From NCBI GenBank assembly GCA_964400155.1, contig CAYNSQ010000007.1, positions 1 through 31,022 on the forward strand: a DNA stretch of 31,022 bases, given 5' to 3'. The position numbers and the translations under genes are program-made. This DNA is from JAYTJL01 sp964400155. GTDB taxonomy: Bacteria > Patescibacteriota > Saccharimonadia > Saccharimonadales > UBA10212. The notes beneath the pieces were generated by a model that saw only the letters and a program-made list of their open reading frames with translations, had not been told where the DNA came from and did no database searches. Within the stretch, counting starts at the first letter, position 1. Each line of letters starts with the position of its first letter. Shown here one piece after another: positions 1-7,516 of the stretch.

Positions 1-64
1 GCTAGTAGCCAGATGTGTTTTGGTTTTTTTGTAACCTCAGTAGCCTTAACCATTTCCCTAATTG

Positions 65-93
65 TATAATAGTGCCCCCTACTCTGCTATTAT
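65..93 (+). promoter_or_regulatory. Candidate promoter of the prepilin-like gene
   Basis: TATAAT lies at 65-70. A second -10 candidate, TATTAT, lies at 88-93 and is preceded by TGC, an extended -10 pattern seen repeatedly in this window. The second would start a short leader carrying the Shine-Dalgarno at 107-114. No convincing -35 is visible for either. Confidence 0.4.
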
Positions 94-118
94 TATCATA
101 AGCAAAAAGGAGGGCTAG

Positions 119-685
119 ATGCGTAGTCAAAAAGGTTTTGGGGCTGTTGAAGGGTTGTTAATAGTTGTGGCTATAAGTGTAGTTGGGTTTGCCGGCTGGT
201 ATGTCTATGACAGCGGGCAAGAGACCAATAATATTTATGACAAATCAGCAGCAACTACTGAAAACACGTACAATGACGTTACAGAGCCAAGCAATAAATC
301 GGACGAACAATCAACTCCTGTAACGCAGGCGTTGATAGACACTATTGCTGATTCTATTAAGAGCCAGAATACGGCAGCATTAGAAGGATATTTGACAGAC
401 GAAGTGAAAGTAGTTATAGCAGCATCAGAAAAAGGTGGCTCTGTAACTAAAGCAGTGGCTATTAAAGACTTGGATTATGTAAAAGGTGCCACAGCGCCTT
501 GGGACTTTAATTTATCAGCCGAGACACTCAAGGCATACGCCAATGGTAGCTACAAACAGTACTTTACTGACAACACTGTTTTTGGCAAATCGGCTGATGG
601 CATGGTGGTGGCTTTTGGTGTTAATGACGATGGCAAAATAGATGCAGTTTTTATGGCTGCCAATGCTAACCTACTGACCGAGTAA
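119..685 (+). CDS. Prepilin-like single-pass exported protein
   Basis: The N-terminus reads KGFGAVEG followed by a hydrophobic helix (about residues 12-28). This is a type IV prepilin-like methylation/cleavage site: cleavage would fall after Gly6, with Phe7 at +1 and Glu11 at +5. The rest is a soluble, Ser/Thr/Asn-rich extracytoplasmic domain of about 150 residues that I do not recognise. A strong Shine-Dalgarno (AAGGAGGG, 107-114) fixes the start. Pilin-family N-termini are common on minor pseudopilins and on unrelated surface proteins of Patescibacteria; no assembly ATPase or peptidase gene is in the window, so a pilus role is inference. It may be a pseudopilin or simply a membrane-anchored protein. 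Confidence 0.7.
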   Translation: MRSQKGFGAVEGLLIVVAISVVGFAGWYVYDSGQETNNIYDKSAATTENTYNDVTEPSNKSDEQSTPVTQALIDTIADSIKSQNTAALEGYLTDEVKVVIAASEKGGSVTKAVAIKDLDYVKGATAPWDFNLSAETLKAYANGSYKQYFTDNTVFGKSADGMVVAFGVNDDGKIDAVFMAANANLLTE

Positions 686-704
686 AATATAAACTCTGAA
701 ATGC

Positions 705-710
705 TATAAT
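705..710 (+). promoter_or_regulatory. Extended -10 box, leaderless start at 720
   Basis: TGC-TATAAT ends nine bases before the ATG at 720, so transcription should begin within two or three bases of the start codon. There is no Shine-Dalgarno. Confidence 0.6.
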
Positions 711-719
711 TTGCTCTAC

Positions 720-1052
720 ATGAGCAAAGACTTGATAGACGAAGAAATTGCCTGGGACAATGGGCATATGGGCGAAAATTCGGGAGTGGATTTACGCGGC
801 CCAATTTCAGAACACCATAACAATATTGCGGGTCAGCACACTGGTAGAGACGACATTCAGGTAAATATTCAAGACGAATGGACGCCACTAGGGGGTCAAC
901 GTTTTGAGCCACATGATACACCCGGAATGTTAGAACGTTTTTTTTATGATCACAGAACAGGGATAAAATATGCGGCTGGGGTAGTTGCAGTTGGAGCAGT
1001 TATCTCGGCGTTAGCCACAATGCGGTATGTCTCTCAGCATAAAAAGAAATGA
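720..1052 (+). CDS. Small tail-anchored membrane protein, unknown function
   Basis: This 110-residue protein has an acidic, polar N-terminal part rich in Asp, Glu, His and Gly and one predicted membrane helix near the C-terminus (about residues 83-100), ending in a basic QHKKK tail. A single C-terminal helix with a short basic tail suggests a tail-anchored cytoplasmic protein. A TTG nine bases upstream (711) is in frame, but the ATG at 720 is chosen because the TATAAT box at 705-710 puts the transcript start almost on it. No domain is recognised. The next gene starts 18 bases downstream with its own -10 box. Confidence 0.6.
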   Translation: MSKDLIDEEIAWDNGHMGENSGVDLRGPISEHHNNIAGQHTGRDDIQVNIQDEWTPLGGQRFEPHDTPGMLERFFYDHRTGIKYAAGVVAVGAVISALATMRYVSQHKKK

Positions 1053-1058
1053 TTTTGA

Positions 1059-1064
1059 TATGAT
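1059..1064 (+). promoter_or_regulatory. Extended -10 box, leaderless start at 1071
   Basis: TGA-TATGAT ends six bases before the ATG at 1071; no Shine-Dalgarno is present. Confidence 0.55.
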
Positions 1065-1070
1065 AAAGCC

Positions 1071-1472
1071 ATGATACGGGCGGTAATATTTGACTATGAC
1101 CAAGTCATGTATAGGTATGTTGTCTTTCGCCAAAAATCGCTTTTTGACCTGGCGGATGAGTTAAGACGACAAGGGATAAAAACAGCTATTTTATCTAACC
1201 GCATACAACCGTTAATATTACTGGCCAAAGCATTTGGTACTTTAAAGAAATTCAACCCAGTTATTTTTTGTATGGATATTGGCCACCGCAAACCAGACCC
1301 TGCACCATACCGTCAAATGTTAGATCAGCTTAAACTAAAACCAAATGAATGCATTTATGTAGATAATAGAGAAAATAATTTACAAACTGCTCGCAACTTA
1401 GGTATGCAAGTTGTCCTGGCTACCAACACTCGCCAAACAGTGCAAGACATCAAGAAATTGCTAAAAGCATAA
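1071..1472 (+). CDS. Capless HAD-superfamily hydrolase
   Basis: Haloacid dehalogenase-fold motifs are all visible: motif I FDYDQV with nucleophile Asp8 and Asp10, motif II LSNR with Ser42, motif III HRKPDP with Lys74, and motif IV YVDNREN with Asp98. Only about 30 residues separate motifs I and II, so the usual helical cap domain is missing and the protein is short (133 residues against about 200 for capped relatives). Capless HAD proteins generally act on large or macromolecular phosphorylated substrates, which is family knowledge; the substrate here is unknown. Motif IV has one Asp followed by Asn-Arg-Glu rather than the classic Asp-Asp pair. It is expressed from its own leaderless promoter. 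Confidence 0.8.
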   Translation: MIRAVIFDYDQVMYRYVVFRQKSLFDLADELRRQGIKTAILSNRIQPLILLAKAFGTLKKFNPVIFCMDIGHRKPDPAPYRQMLDQLKLKPNECIYVDNRENNLQTARNLGMQVVLATNTRQTVQDIKKLLKA

Positions 1473-1473
1473 G

Positions 1474-1489
1474 TGTGATCAAGATCACA
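1474..1489. promoter_or_regulatory. CRP/FNR-like perfect palindromic operator
   Basis: TGTGATC-AA-GATCACA is a perfect inverted repeat that matches the E. coli CRP consensus TGTGA-N6-TCACA at every defined position. It lies just after the stop of the HAD gene and directly before a TATA-rich -10 candidate (1490-1497) for the gene at 1554. There is no following T-run, which argues against a terminator. Confidence 0.5.
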
Positions 1490-1553
1490 TATATAGATGA
1501 GCAACAGAGATAGACTTAATCTTAGTCTAATTAATCGAAAGGAAATAAAAACA

Positions 1554-2090
1554 ATGGCAAAATCATCTGACAGAAGAACAATAGACAAAGTCTTTGTACT
1601 GCTCGGAGTGGTAAGCGTATTTGTGTTGGTAACAATTGGTTCGCTAGCATGGTGGGGCTATAGTTTTGCCTCCAAAACAGTTAAAGACGAACTTTTATCT
1701 CAAAAAATAGTTTTTCCACCAAAAGGCAGTCCGGCACTAGACCCGGCTGAATACCCCGGTCTGCAACAATATGGCGGACAAGCGGTTGACAGTGGCATAA
1801 AAGCCAAAGCCTACGCCAATGAATTTATTGGTGCACACCTAGAAAAAGTTGCTGGCGGCAAAACATATGCTGAAGTTAGCACGGCAGCATTGTCAGACCC
1901 TACTAATGCTGATTTGCAAAAACAAAAAGCCGCTCTTTTCCAGGGTGAGACTTTGCGTGGACTACTTCTAAACGCCTACGCCTTTGACACTTTTGCAATG
2001 CTAGCTCAGGCACTTGCAGTAGTAGCTTTTCTGGGTGCCGGAATCATGGCTATATTAGTCTTGCTTGGTCTTTCTAGAATAATGCGCTAA
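1554..2090 (+). CDS. Two-helix membrane protein, unknown function
   Basis: The 178-residue protein has an N-terminal membrane helix (about residues 14-34, with a GSLAWWGYSFA end) and a C-terminal one (about 147-173). Between them is a loop of about 110 residues with a short Pro-rich stretch (FPPKGSPALDPAEYPG), probably outside the cell. The start is the ATG at 1554, ten bases after AAAGGA (1538-1543), and not the in-frame ATG at 1497, which has no Shine-Dalgarno. I do not recognise a named family. The CRP-like palindrome sits upstream, so this gene, perhaps with gdhA behind it, is the likely regulated target. Its stop codon is the first base of a heptamer repeat array. Confidence 0.65.
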   Translation: MAKSSDRRTIDKVFVLLGVVSVFVLVTIGSLAWWGYSFASKTVKDELLSQKIVFPPKGSPALDPAEYPGLQQYGGQAVDSGIKAKAYANEFIGAHLEKVAGGKTYAEVSTAALSDPTNADLQKQKAALFQGETLRGLLLNAYAFDTFAMLAQALAVVAFLGAGIMAILVLLGLSRIMR

Positions 2091-2117
2091 AAGCTGAAAG
2101 CTGAAAGCTAGAAGCTT
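2090..2117. repeat. Heptamer array, AAAGCTN family (4 units)
   Basis: Four consecutive 7-bp units, AAAGCTG twice, AAAGCTA and GAAGCTT, start on the last base of the previous stop codon and end just before the gdhA -10 box. The same unit family recurs at 19094-19128 and 30021-30090. Confidence 0.8.
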
Positions 2118-2119
2118 GG

Positions 2120-2149
2120 TATAGTAGTAAGAGCAAACGAAAAAAAGGA
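2120..2149 (+). promoter_or_regulatory. gdhA promoter -10 and Shine-Dalgarno
   Basis: TATAGT (2120-2125) lies directly after the heptamer array, which therefore occupies the -35 region. AAGGA (2145-2149) is five bases before the ATG. Confidence 0.45.
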
Positions 2150-2154
2150 CAAAT

Positions 2155-3348
2155 ATGTTAGCAACTGCTCATGCTTTGATTACTGATGCTGCAAAAAGAC
2201 TTAATTTAACAGATGAGCAAATAGCAAATCTACTTGCCACCAACGCCGAGCATAGTTTTGAAATTGAGATGGATTCAGGTAAGAAATTTTCTGCCTATAG
2301 AGTTCAGCACAACAACAAACTCGGGCCCTACAAGGGGGGTATTAGATATCATCAAGAAGTTGATCTTGATGAAGTAAGAGCCCTAGCAACTTTAATGAGT
2401 TTTAAAACTGCAGCGGTTGGTTTACCTCTTGGTGGTGGCAAGGGTGGAATAACCGTTAACCCAAAAAATTTAACGGACACAGAATTAGAAGAACTCAGTC
2501 GTAAATACGCAGCCCATCTACAGCCCCACATAGGTCCTGACAAAGATGTGCCCGCACCAGATGTAAACACTAATTCAACCATCATTGACTGGATGGTAGA
2601 TGAATTTGAAAAACTTTCAGGAGACAGTACCAAAGCTAGTTTTACCGGTAAAAGTATTGGTAACGGAGGAAGTCTTGGACGTGATGCGGCTACTGGGCGT
2701 GGAGGTGTGATAGCGCTAAGAGAACTCTTAAAATTGTCAGGTAAAAAAGACCAGCTGACCTACGCTGTAGAAGGCTATGGTAATGTGGGGTCATTTTTTG
2801 CCACTATTGCTAGTAAAGATCATCCAAATTGGAAACTACTAGTAGCAAGCGACTCTAGCGGAGCGGTATACTCTGAATCCGGGTTGAGCGCCAAAGAATT
2901 AGAAAAACATAAATTAAACGGTTGCAAGTTTAGTGAATTTGAGGATAAGCATATAACCAATGAAGAACTCCTAGCAAGCGACGTTGATGTGCTGGTATTG
3001 GCGGCATTGGGCAACAGTGTCACAAGTAAAAATATGAAAAATATCAAAGCCAAAATTATAGTTGAACTAGCCAATGGACCGGTTGATGAAAAAGCCTTTA
3101 ATTATTTGTCTAAAAAAGGCGTGGTCATTTTGCCTGATATTGTGGCTAACGCCGGAGGCGTAATTGTAAGTTACTTAGAGTGGCAACAAAACAAACTGGG
3201 AGAAAGCTGGACCGAAGAAATGGTCAACCAACAATTAGATGACTATATGGTAGGTGCTGTGGACGATGTATACAAACTTTCTCAAAGTAGCAAAGTTACG
3301 TTAAAAGAAGCTGCTTTTATGCGGGCGATTAGTCGACTTACTGAATAA
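2155..3348 (+). CDS. gdhA: Glutamate dehydrogenase (Glu/Leu/Phe/Val family)
   Basis: This enzyme interconverts glutamate and 2-oxoglutarate plus ammonia with NAD(P)H in the cytoplasm. The N-terminal dimerisation/substrate domain has the family signature: YKGGIRYH (Lys60), MSFKTA (Lys84), PLGGGKGG (Lys96) and the catalytic-region Asp136 in VPAPDVNT. The C-terminal Rossmann domain begins near residue 200 with GYGNVG (207-212) followed by VASDSSG. The length of 397 is slightly below the usual 410-450, with a compact N-terminus. Cofactor preference cannot be read safely. The last 11 bases overlap the end of the convergent gene on the minus strand. It may link amino-acid nitrogen and carbon in an organism with few biosynthetic genes; that is inference. 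Confidence 0.95.
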   Translation: MLATAHALITDAAKRLNLTDEQIANLLATNAEHSFEIEMDSGKKFSAYRVQHNNKLGPYKGGIRYHQEVDLDEVRALATLMSFKTAAVGLPLGGGKGGITVNPKNLTDTELEELSRKYAAHLQPHIGPDKDVPAPDVNTNSTIIDWMVDEFEKLSGDSTKASFTGKSIGNGGSLGRDAATGRGGVIALRELLKLSGKKDQLTYAVEGYGNVGSFFATIASKDHPNWKLLVASDSSGAVYSESGLSAKELEKHKLNGCKFSEFEDKHITNEELLASDVDVLVLAALGNSVTSKNMKNIKAKIIVELANGPVDEKAFNYLSKKGVVILPDIVANAGGVIVSYLEWQQNKLGESWTEEMVNQQLDDYMVGAVDDVYKLSQSSKVTLKEAAFMRAISRLTE

Positions 3349-4576
3349 TTATCTTTTTGGTCGCTGGTTTTGTTGTTGACTTTGGTTTGGGAGCAGACTT
3401 GGTAGCTGGTTTTGTTGTTGTTTTTTTTCTTGGTGGTGAGGGTGAACTGGGTGTGTCTTCAAATTCATCCTCTACAGTTTTAATATCATCACCAAGCGAA
3501 GTTGCCTTAACTGGTTCTTTGAGTTCTATCCGGTCTTCTGCGGTCTTGCCTTCTCCTTCTAAATCTTCTTTGTCGTTTTTCTTTTTACCGATGAAAGAAG
3601 TCCCCAAGACCAGTCCCAGTCCAAGCGCAGCGTACACACCGCCAAAGATCCAGTAGTTTTGTTCAACTTGGCTACCCACATCTTTAGCGAGTTTAACCAC
3701 ACTTGTTTGCAGTGCGGCATTTTCAAGTTTCAAACTCTTTGGTATTTGTTTGTTAACACCCCAATTAAGTCCATAAGCTATTCCCATCAGGAACACACCG
3801 GCAACTAAGAGCATTATGCCAATTTTGCGTAGTCCTTTACGTTTGGTTGCACTCAAGAAAACTACTGCAACGGATAATAGAATGGCCAGGAGTCCCATGG
3901 CATAAGGTGCATATTTGGCGGCCTGAAAAGCATCGGGAGCTTTTTTAAGATCACCTTCAAATATGGGTTCTTGTGAACCATCTTTGCTAGCTTTAATAGA
4001 TTGGGCCGTGACGACCGGGTGGTCTAAGAAACCTTCACCGCTATTAATCTTCTGTTCTACCTTAGCGCCTTCGGCTGCCGGGTCTACACCGGCTGGCAAA
4101 CAAACGGCATTGTCGGAGTCAAAACTGGCAGAATTGGTGTCAGCCGGACAGGCCGGTAGTGTACTCAATTTAGCAGTAACGGCAGAACCTGCGTTTTTAG
4201 CAAAGGTGGCACGAGTGGCACTTATGTCTATCTTAAAGTCTGGTGTTTTGGTTGTACCATCTAACCAATGGTAGACACTATCTATAACTGTTTCGGTATT
4301 AGTTTGGATATATTGAGGGGTAAAAGTCTGCATAGCGGCGGTTTTTATTGCACTATCTTTCAAAGACACGCTGTCTTCTCCGTCCCCAACTCCGTCGGAT
4401 TCATTGATTAGGTTGTCTAAGACACTATTGTATATGCCACTTTTGGCTAATGTTTGTTTTACTTTAGCAGCATCTCCAGCGACCTCTACTAAGCCATAGT
4501 TTATAGCTGTGCTATAAAACAGGATGGTTAGAATGGGAACAATAATTACTAGTAAAGACTTCCTCACGAACTGCAT
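3338..4576 (-). CDS. Large membrane protein with basic Pro/Thr/Lys tail, unknown function
   Basis: The protein (412 residues from the ATG at 4576) has an N-terminal membrane helix, an extracytoplasmic region of about 200 residues with two Cys near CPADTNS...AVCLP that could form a disulfide, then three predicted helices (LLAILLSVAVVFLS, IGIMLLVAGVFLMG and a third ending at SFIGKKK), and a cytoplasmic tail. The tail is acidic first and then a low-complexity basic stretch of repeated K/T/P/A. No family is recognised. A GTG at 4591 is in frame and could be the start instead; neither candidate has a Shine-Dalgarno. The 3' end overlaps the end of gdhA by 11 bases in convergent orientation. Confidence 0.65.
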   Translation of the reverse strand: MQFVRKSLLVIIVPILTILFYSTAINYGLVEVAGDAAKVKQTLAKSGIYNSVLDNLINESDGVGDGEDSVSLKDSAIKTAAMQTFTPQYIQTNTETVIDSVYHWLDGTTKTPDFKIDISATRATFAKNAGSAVTAKLSTLPACPADTNSASFDSDNAVCLPAGVDPAAEGAKVEQKINSGEGFLDHPVVTAQSIKASKDGSQEPIFEGDLKKAPDAFQAAKYAPYAMGLLAILLSVAVVFLSATKRKGLRKIGIMLLVAGVFLMGIAYGLNWGVNKQIPKSLKLENAALQTSVVKLAKDVGSQVEQNYWIFGGVYAALGLGLVLGTSFIGKKKNDKEDLEGEGKTAEDRIELKEPVKATSLGDDIKTVEDEFEDTPSSPSPPRKKTTTKPATKSAPKPKSTTKPATKKIIIQ

Positions 4577-4665
4577 AAATATAGAGTACACGCAAGGTAG
4601 AAAAAATGCTAAAGCTTATTACAAAATAAAATTAATTAATAGTCTAGTAAATATTAGTTATACCT

Positions 4666-4671
4666 TATAAT
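4666..4671 (+). promoter_or_regulatory. -10 box, leaderless GTG start at 4678
   Basis: TATAAT ends six bases before the GTG at 4678. No -35 or Shine-Dalgarno is evident. Confidence 0.55.
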
Positions 4672-4677
4672 AAAGGG

Positions 4678-5529
4678 GTGGCTAAGAAAAAAAAGAAGTC
4701 AACATTAGAAAAATATTTGATGCCTAAAAACGGTGTTTTTAGTCATGAATTTCTGGTTGTGGTGGTATGTATGGTGATAACTATTTTAGCAATCGGCCAA
4801 ATTTTTACCGCTGGTGGTCAGCCGGAACATGACGACCGAGGAGTTAAAAAATACCAATCTAAAAAAATGCTAAAAAAAAGCCCAACGGGAGTGCCTAAGA
4901 CTGTTCCTATAAATGTCTGGAATGGTGCAGTTACACCAATGCCGATTGACGCCGGACTTCCCCCTGTAATTGAGCGGGTCCCAACGTCTCAACCAATTGT
5001 TTTTGTGACCATTGATGATGGCTGGATAAAAACACCTGAAAACTTAAACTGGCTCACCACTAGAAAATTGCCTTTTACTATGTTTCTAACTAACGATGGC
5101 ATTAAAGATAATTACCAGTATTTTTATTCACTTCAATCAGCCGGTATGACGATCCAAAACCACGCAGTCACTCACCATCCTCTTCCCAAAATGAGTCCTG
5201 AAGAACAAAAGGCCGAGATTTGTGGTGCTTCGGATATATACCAAAATGTATTCAAACATCGCCCAACTCTTTTCCGTCCGCCTTATGGCGAGTATAGCGA
5301 CGTTACTCGTCAAGTAGCTGCCGAATGTGGCATCAGGGCAATAGTTATGTGGAAGGCTACTATTGAGAACGGAGCAATCCAATACCAGACGCCAGGTGCT
5401 CAACTTGTACCCGGGGACATTATTTTGGCCCACTTCGAACCAGACTTGATGCCAAGTCTTGAGGTGCTATCGCATCAACTGGCTGCACAAGGCCTGCAGG
5501 TAGCTCGTTTGGAAGACTGGGTAAAATAA
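4678..5529 (+). CDS. Membrane-anchored polysaccharide deacetylase (NodB/CE4)
   Basis: Residues 1-23 are a Lys-rich cytoplasmic stretch and 24-45 a signal anchor, so the catalytic domain (about 107-283) should face outward. CE4 motifs are present: TIDDGW (Asp113, Asp114), HAVTHHP with metal-binding His162 and His166, RPPYGE at 200-205, a Trp-containing motif 4 (VMWKA) and LAHF (His252). The family removes N- or O-acetyl groups from peptidoglycan, chitin-like or exported polysaccharides using a divalent metal. The likely role here is peptidoglycan or surface glycan modification, which is inference. The start is GTG, positioned for a leaderless transcript. A strong hairpin follows the stop codon at 5534-5560. 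Confidence 0.9.
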   Translation: MAKKKKKSTLEKYLMPKNGVFSHEFLVVVVCMVITILAIGQIFTAGGQPEHDDRGVKKYQSKKMLKKSPTGVPKTVPINVWNGAVTPMPIDAGLPPVIERVPTSQPIVFVTIDDGWIKTPENLNWLTTRKLPFTMFLTNDGIKDNYQYFYSLQSAGMTIQNHAVTHHPLPKMSPEEQKAEICGASDIYQNVFKHRPTLFRPPYGEYSDVTRQVAAECGIRAIVMWKATIENGAIQYQTPGAQLVPGDIILAHFEPDLMPSLEVLSHQLAAQGLQVARLEDWVK

Positions 5530-5533
5530 GACC

Positions 5534-5560
5534 ATGAGGACAACCTACGGTTTTCCTCAT
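5534..5560. terminator. Hairpin after the deacetylase gene, possible terminator
   Basis: Arms ATGAGGA/TCCTCAT and AACC/GGTT, separated by a single C-T mismatch, close over a 3-nt loop. There is no U-tract, so an intrinsic terminator is only possible; it could also be an mRNA 3'-end stabiliser. Confidence 0.4.
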
Positions 5561-5647
5561 CGAGTTTGACGAAATGAATTCGTCTTCGCTTTGGCGAACC
5601 GACTCTGCTCTTTTCCCTGAGAACAAAAAACGAGTAAGATTGTCTGT

Positions 5648-5739
5648 GGAAGGGTCGCATAGTCCGGTCGAGTGCGCCGCTCTCGAAAAGCGGTAGGACC
5701 GCAAGGTTCTCGAGGGTTCGAATCCCTCCCCTTCCGCCA
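5648..5739 (+). tRNA. tRNA-Ser (anticodon CGA)
   Basis: The acceptor stem GGAAGGG (5648-5654) pairs with CCCTTCC (5729-5735), followed by discriminator G and an encoded CCA. The T arm is GAGGG-TTCGAAT-CCCTC. The anticodon loop CTCGAAA between CCGCT and AGCGG gives anticodon CGA, reading UCG. A long variable arm, the class II hallmark, fits serine. A -10-like TAAGAT lies at 5635-5640. It is a close relative of the second tRNA-Ser at 22400. Confidence 0.95.
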
Positions 5740-5793
5740 TTATTTTATTGCTTTTACTTTAAAATATTAATACGCGGAGTAATACTGGTAAAC

Positions 5794-5799
5794 TATAAG
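5794..5799 (+). promoter_or_regulatory. -10 box, leaderless start at 5807
   Basis: TATAAG ends seven bases before the ATG at 5807; no Shine-Dalgarno is present. Confidence 0.4.
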
Positions 5800-5806
5800 C
5801 AATATT

Positions 5807-6235
5807 ATGAGACTCGGGTTTATATATGCCATAGGAGCAGCTGTACTTTGGGGCTTGGTTTACGCAATAGACCAAAAAATTTTATCCAAAATATCACCAG
5901 CTAGTTTACTGTTTGTAGATTCGATATTGGCTACATTATTGTTGCTACCAGTAGTAATATACAACAAGGGTTCACTAAGCTCTGTCCTAAATGCCGATTG
6001 GCCTACCTGGCGACTAATCATCATAGCAATGGCTCTTGCTACTAGTGCTAATTTGTTAATATTTTCCGCAATTAAAGCTATGGATGCAAACATTGCTTCT
6101 ATAATTGAAATCGCATATCCTTTTTTCGTGGTATTTTTTAGCTATATTATTTTTCACTCAACTCCCAATATATATTTTTTTATTGGTGGGGTGCTAATTT
6201 TTATAGGTTCTGCGGTAATTATTAAACTCGCCTAA
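5807..6235 (+). CDS. EamA/DMT-superfamily half transporter
   Basis: The 142-residue protein is almost entirely hydrophobic with about five predicted membrane helices. Its beginning (IYAIGAAVLWGLVYAIDQK) and end (helix-glycine-helix IYFFIGGVLIFIGSAVIIKLA) are typical of one EamA repeat. Full EamA permeases carry two such repeats (about 290 residues), so this half-length form would need to dimerise, as small multidrug-resistance proteins do. The substrate is unknown. It stands alone between a tRNA and the next leaderless gene. Confidence 0.7.
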   Translation: MRLGFIYAIGAAVLWGLVYAIDQKILSKISPASLLFVDSILATLLLLPVVIYNKGSLSSVLNADWPTWRLIIIAMALATSANLLIFSAIKAMDANIASIIEIAYPFFVVFFSYIIFHSTPNIYFFIGGVLIFIGSAVIIKLA

Positions 6236-6296
6236 TTTTTTCACAACCACAGCAAAGTATTTAACTATTTCTTCCGTAAGTACATAGGTATTAAAG

Positions 6297-6302
6297 TATA
6301 AT
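6297..6302 (+). promoter_or_regulatory. -10 box, leaderless start at 6310
   Basis: TATAAT ends seven bases before the ATG at 6310; no Shine-Dalgarno. Confidence 0.55.
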
Positions 6303-6309
6303 CTCACGT

Positions 6310-6810
6310 ATGAATGACTACACTGTTCCCAGAAGCCCTTCAGCACAGAATGTTGAACAACTTTTTTTAATCGGAGCCACAGTAGCTACGGCCACACTAG
6401 CCCTGCTTTGTATCAGGTTTGTCCTCAACGTAGCGTCTAGCGTGAAGTGGTATAGTGGCATCACTGTTTTTATTATCATTGCGGTAATCGGATATGTAGC
6501 GTTGTTGGCAAACAATAAAAAATGGCGAGCCACAAAATATAAATTCACTACCGATGCAATTTTAGTGGCATCGCCCAGTGGTATGGCGGGAGTGTCGAAG
6601 GAAGTGTTTCTATATGAATCGGTAATTTCAGCACATTTGACTCAAGGGTATTTAGGTAAGAAATTTGATTATGGTGACATAGTTCTTGCCATCCCTAAAC
6701 TTGAAAATCAAGTCAAACTTACAAATCTCGCCAGTCCAAAACAGCAGCTAGAAGTGTTGCAGTCGCAACTAAAACATAAGTCACCCAAGAGGCAAACTCT
6801 TGTAACATAA
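6310..6810 (+). CDS. Membrane protein with bacterial PH-like domain
   Basis: Two membrane helices (about residues 18-40 and 49-67) precede a C-terminal beta-rich domain of about 90 residues. The pattern there, KYKFTTDAILVAS then YESVISAHLTQGYLGKKFDYGDIVLAIP and a closing helix LASPKQQLEVLQSQL, is that of bacterial PH-like domains (DUF304/YdbS-type). These two-helix-plus-PH proteins are common and generally of unknown function, possibly in membrane or envelope organisation. Family assignment rests on pattern only. Confidence 0.6.
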   Translation: MNDYTVPRSPSAQNVEQLFLIGATVATATLALLCIRFVLNVASSVKWYSGITVFIIIAVIGYVALLANNKKWRATKYKFTTDAILVASPSGMAGVSKEVFLYESVISAHLTQGYLGKKFDYGDIVLAIPKLENQVKLTNLASPKQQLEVLQSQLKHKSPKRQTLVT

Positions 6811-6867
6811 CCGTAATGTAGGTTTTTTACATATCCATCCTCAAATTAAATATTTCTGTTTTTCTGC

Positions 6868-6873
6868 TATCAT
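6868..6873 (+). promoter_or_regulatory. Extended -10 box, leaderless start at 6880
   Basis: TGC-TATCAT ends six bases before the ATG at 6880. Confidence 0.55.
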
Positions 6874-6879
6874 TTAAAT

Positions 6880-7053
6880 ATGGGGCCATGGATAACTGCA
6901 CTCTTCTTCTCTGCCGGTGCCAGTGCTTGGATATTTAGCAAACTTCAAAGACACCTGGGAGGTAGCAACACCAAGCAAGCTGGTATTGTGGCTGTAATTG
7001 CCTTTTTCTTTATATTATTTATTTCATATTACATATTTAACCTGTTCTTATAG
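6880..7053 (+). CDS. 57-residue two-helix membrane protein, unknown function
   Basis: This short gene begins MGPWITALFFSAGA and ends ISYYIFNLFL. Two hydrophobic segments (about residues 3-18 and 37-56) flank a polar basic loop containing KLQRHLGG. Support for it being real is the extended -10 box exactly six bases upstream of the ATG, the same spacing as at other leaderless genes here, plus an uninterrupted membrane-protein composition filling an otherwise empty gap. No homologue is recognised. Confidence 0.55.
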   Translation: MGPWITALFFSAGASAWIFSKLQRHLGGSNTKQAGIVAVIAFFFILFISYYIFNLFL

Positions 7054-7109
7054 GTTTTTACAGAGTTGGCATGCTCTGCAAGTATATTTAATTATTGGAG
7101 GAAAAACAG

Positions 7110-7514
7110 ATGTTAGACAGTATTTTTACCAAAATTATCCAAGGGGATATCCCTGCAGAAATCATTTATGAAGACGACTTAACACTTGCCTTTTTAACAG
7201 TAGAACCTATTCAGCCGGGGCACACGCTAGTAATTCCTAGAAAACAGATTGACCAGCTATGGGACTTAGATGATGAGGACTACCAGGCGGTGATGAAAAC
7301 AGCTAAAAAGATAGCAAAGAAAATAAAGACGGTACTTGGCACAGAAAGAATCGGTGTAAAAGTTATAGGTGAAGAAGTCCCACACGCACATATACACTTG
7401 ATTCCTTTCAATACCGTTGAGGAATACAACTCCCCTGCCCGACTGGCAGCCCCAAATGATCTTGCAGAAATGGCCGCCAAGCTACGCTTTGAAAAACAAG
7501 CCACAAATCAATAA
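7110..7514 (+). CDS. HIT-family nucleotide hydrolase
   Basis: The protein carries the histidine triad HAHIHL (His92, His94, His96) at the end of a compact HIT fold, with the usual PGHTLVIPR and VGEEVPHAHIH-type environment. HIT proteins of the Hint branch hydrolyse phosphoramidates and acyl-adenylates of purine nucleotides in the cytoplasm. The 134-residue length is normal. The ATG at 7110 is chosen because GGAGG (7097-7101) lies eight bases before it; an in-frame TTG at 7095 overlaps that Shine-Dalgarno. A 9-bp repeat array starts two bases after the stop codon. Confidence 0.9.
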   Translation: MLDSIFTKIIQGDIPAEIIYEDDLTLAFLTVEPIQPGHTLVIPRKQIDQLWDLDDEDYQAVMKTAKKIAKKIKTVLGTERIGVKVIGEEVPHAHIHLIPFNTVEEYNSPARLAAPNDLAEMAAKLRFEKQATNQ

Positions 7515-7516
7515 AT

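Noticed and set aside
119..685. Type IV pilus locus
   Set aside because: Only one prepilin-like N-terminus is present; no PilB, PilC, PilD or further pilin genes lie nearby.
1474..1489. Palindrome as a terminator of the HAD gene
   Set aside because: The loop would be two bases and no T-run follows; it fits an operator better.
3338..3348. Convergent gene ends overlapping by 11 bp (also 8533-8544 and 29399-29402)
   Set aside because: Short 3' overlaps are ordinary in compact bacterial genomes.
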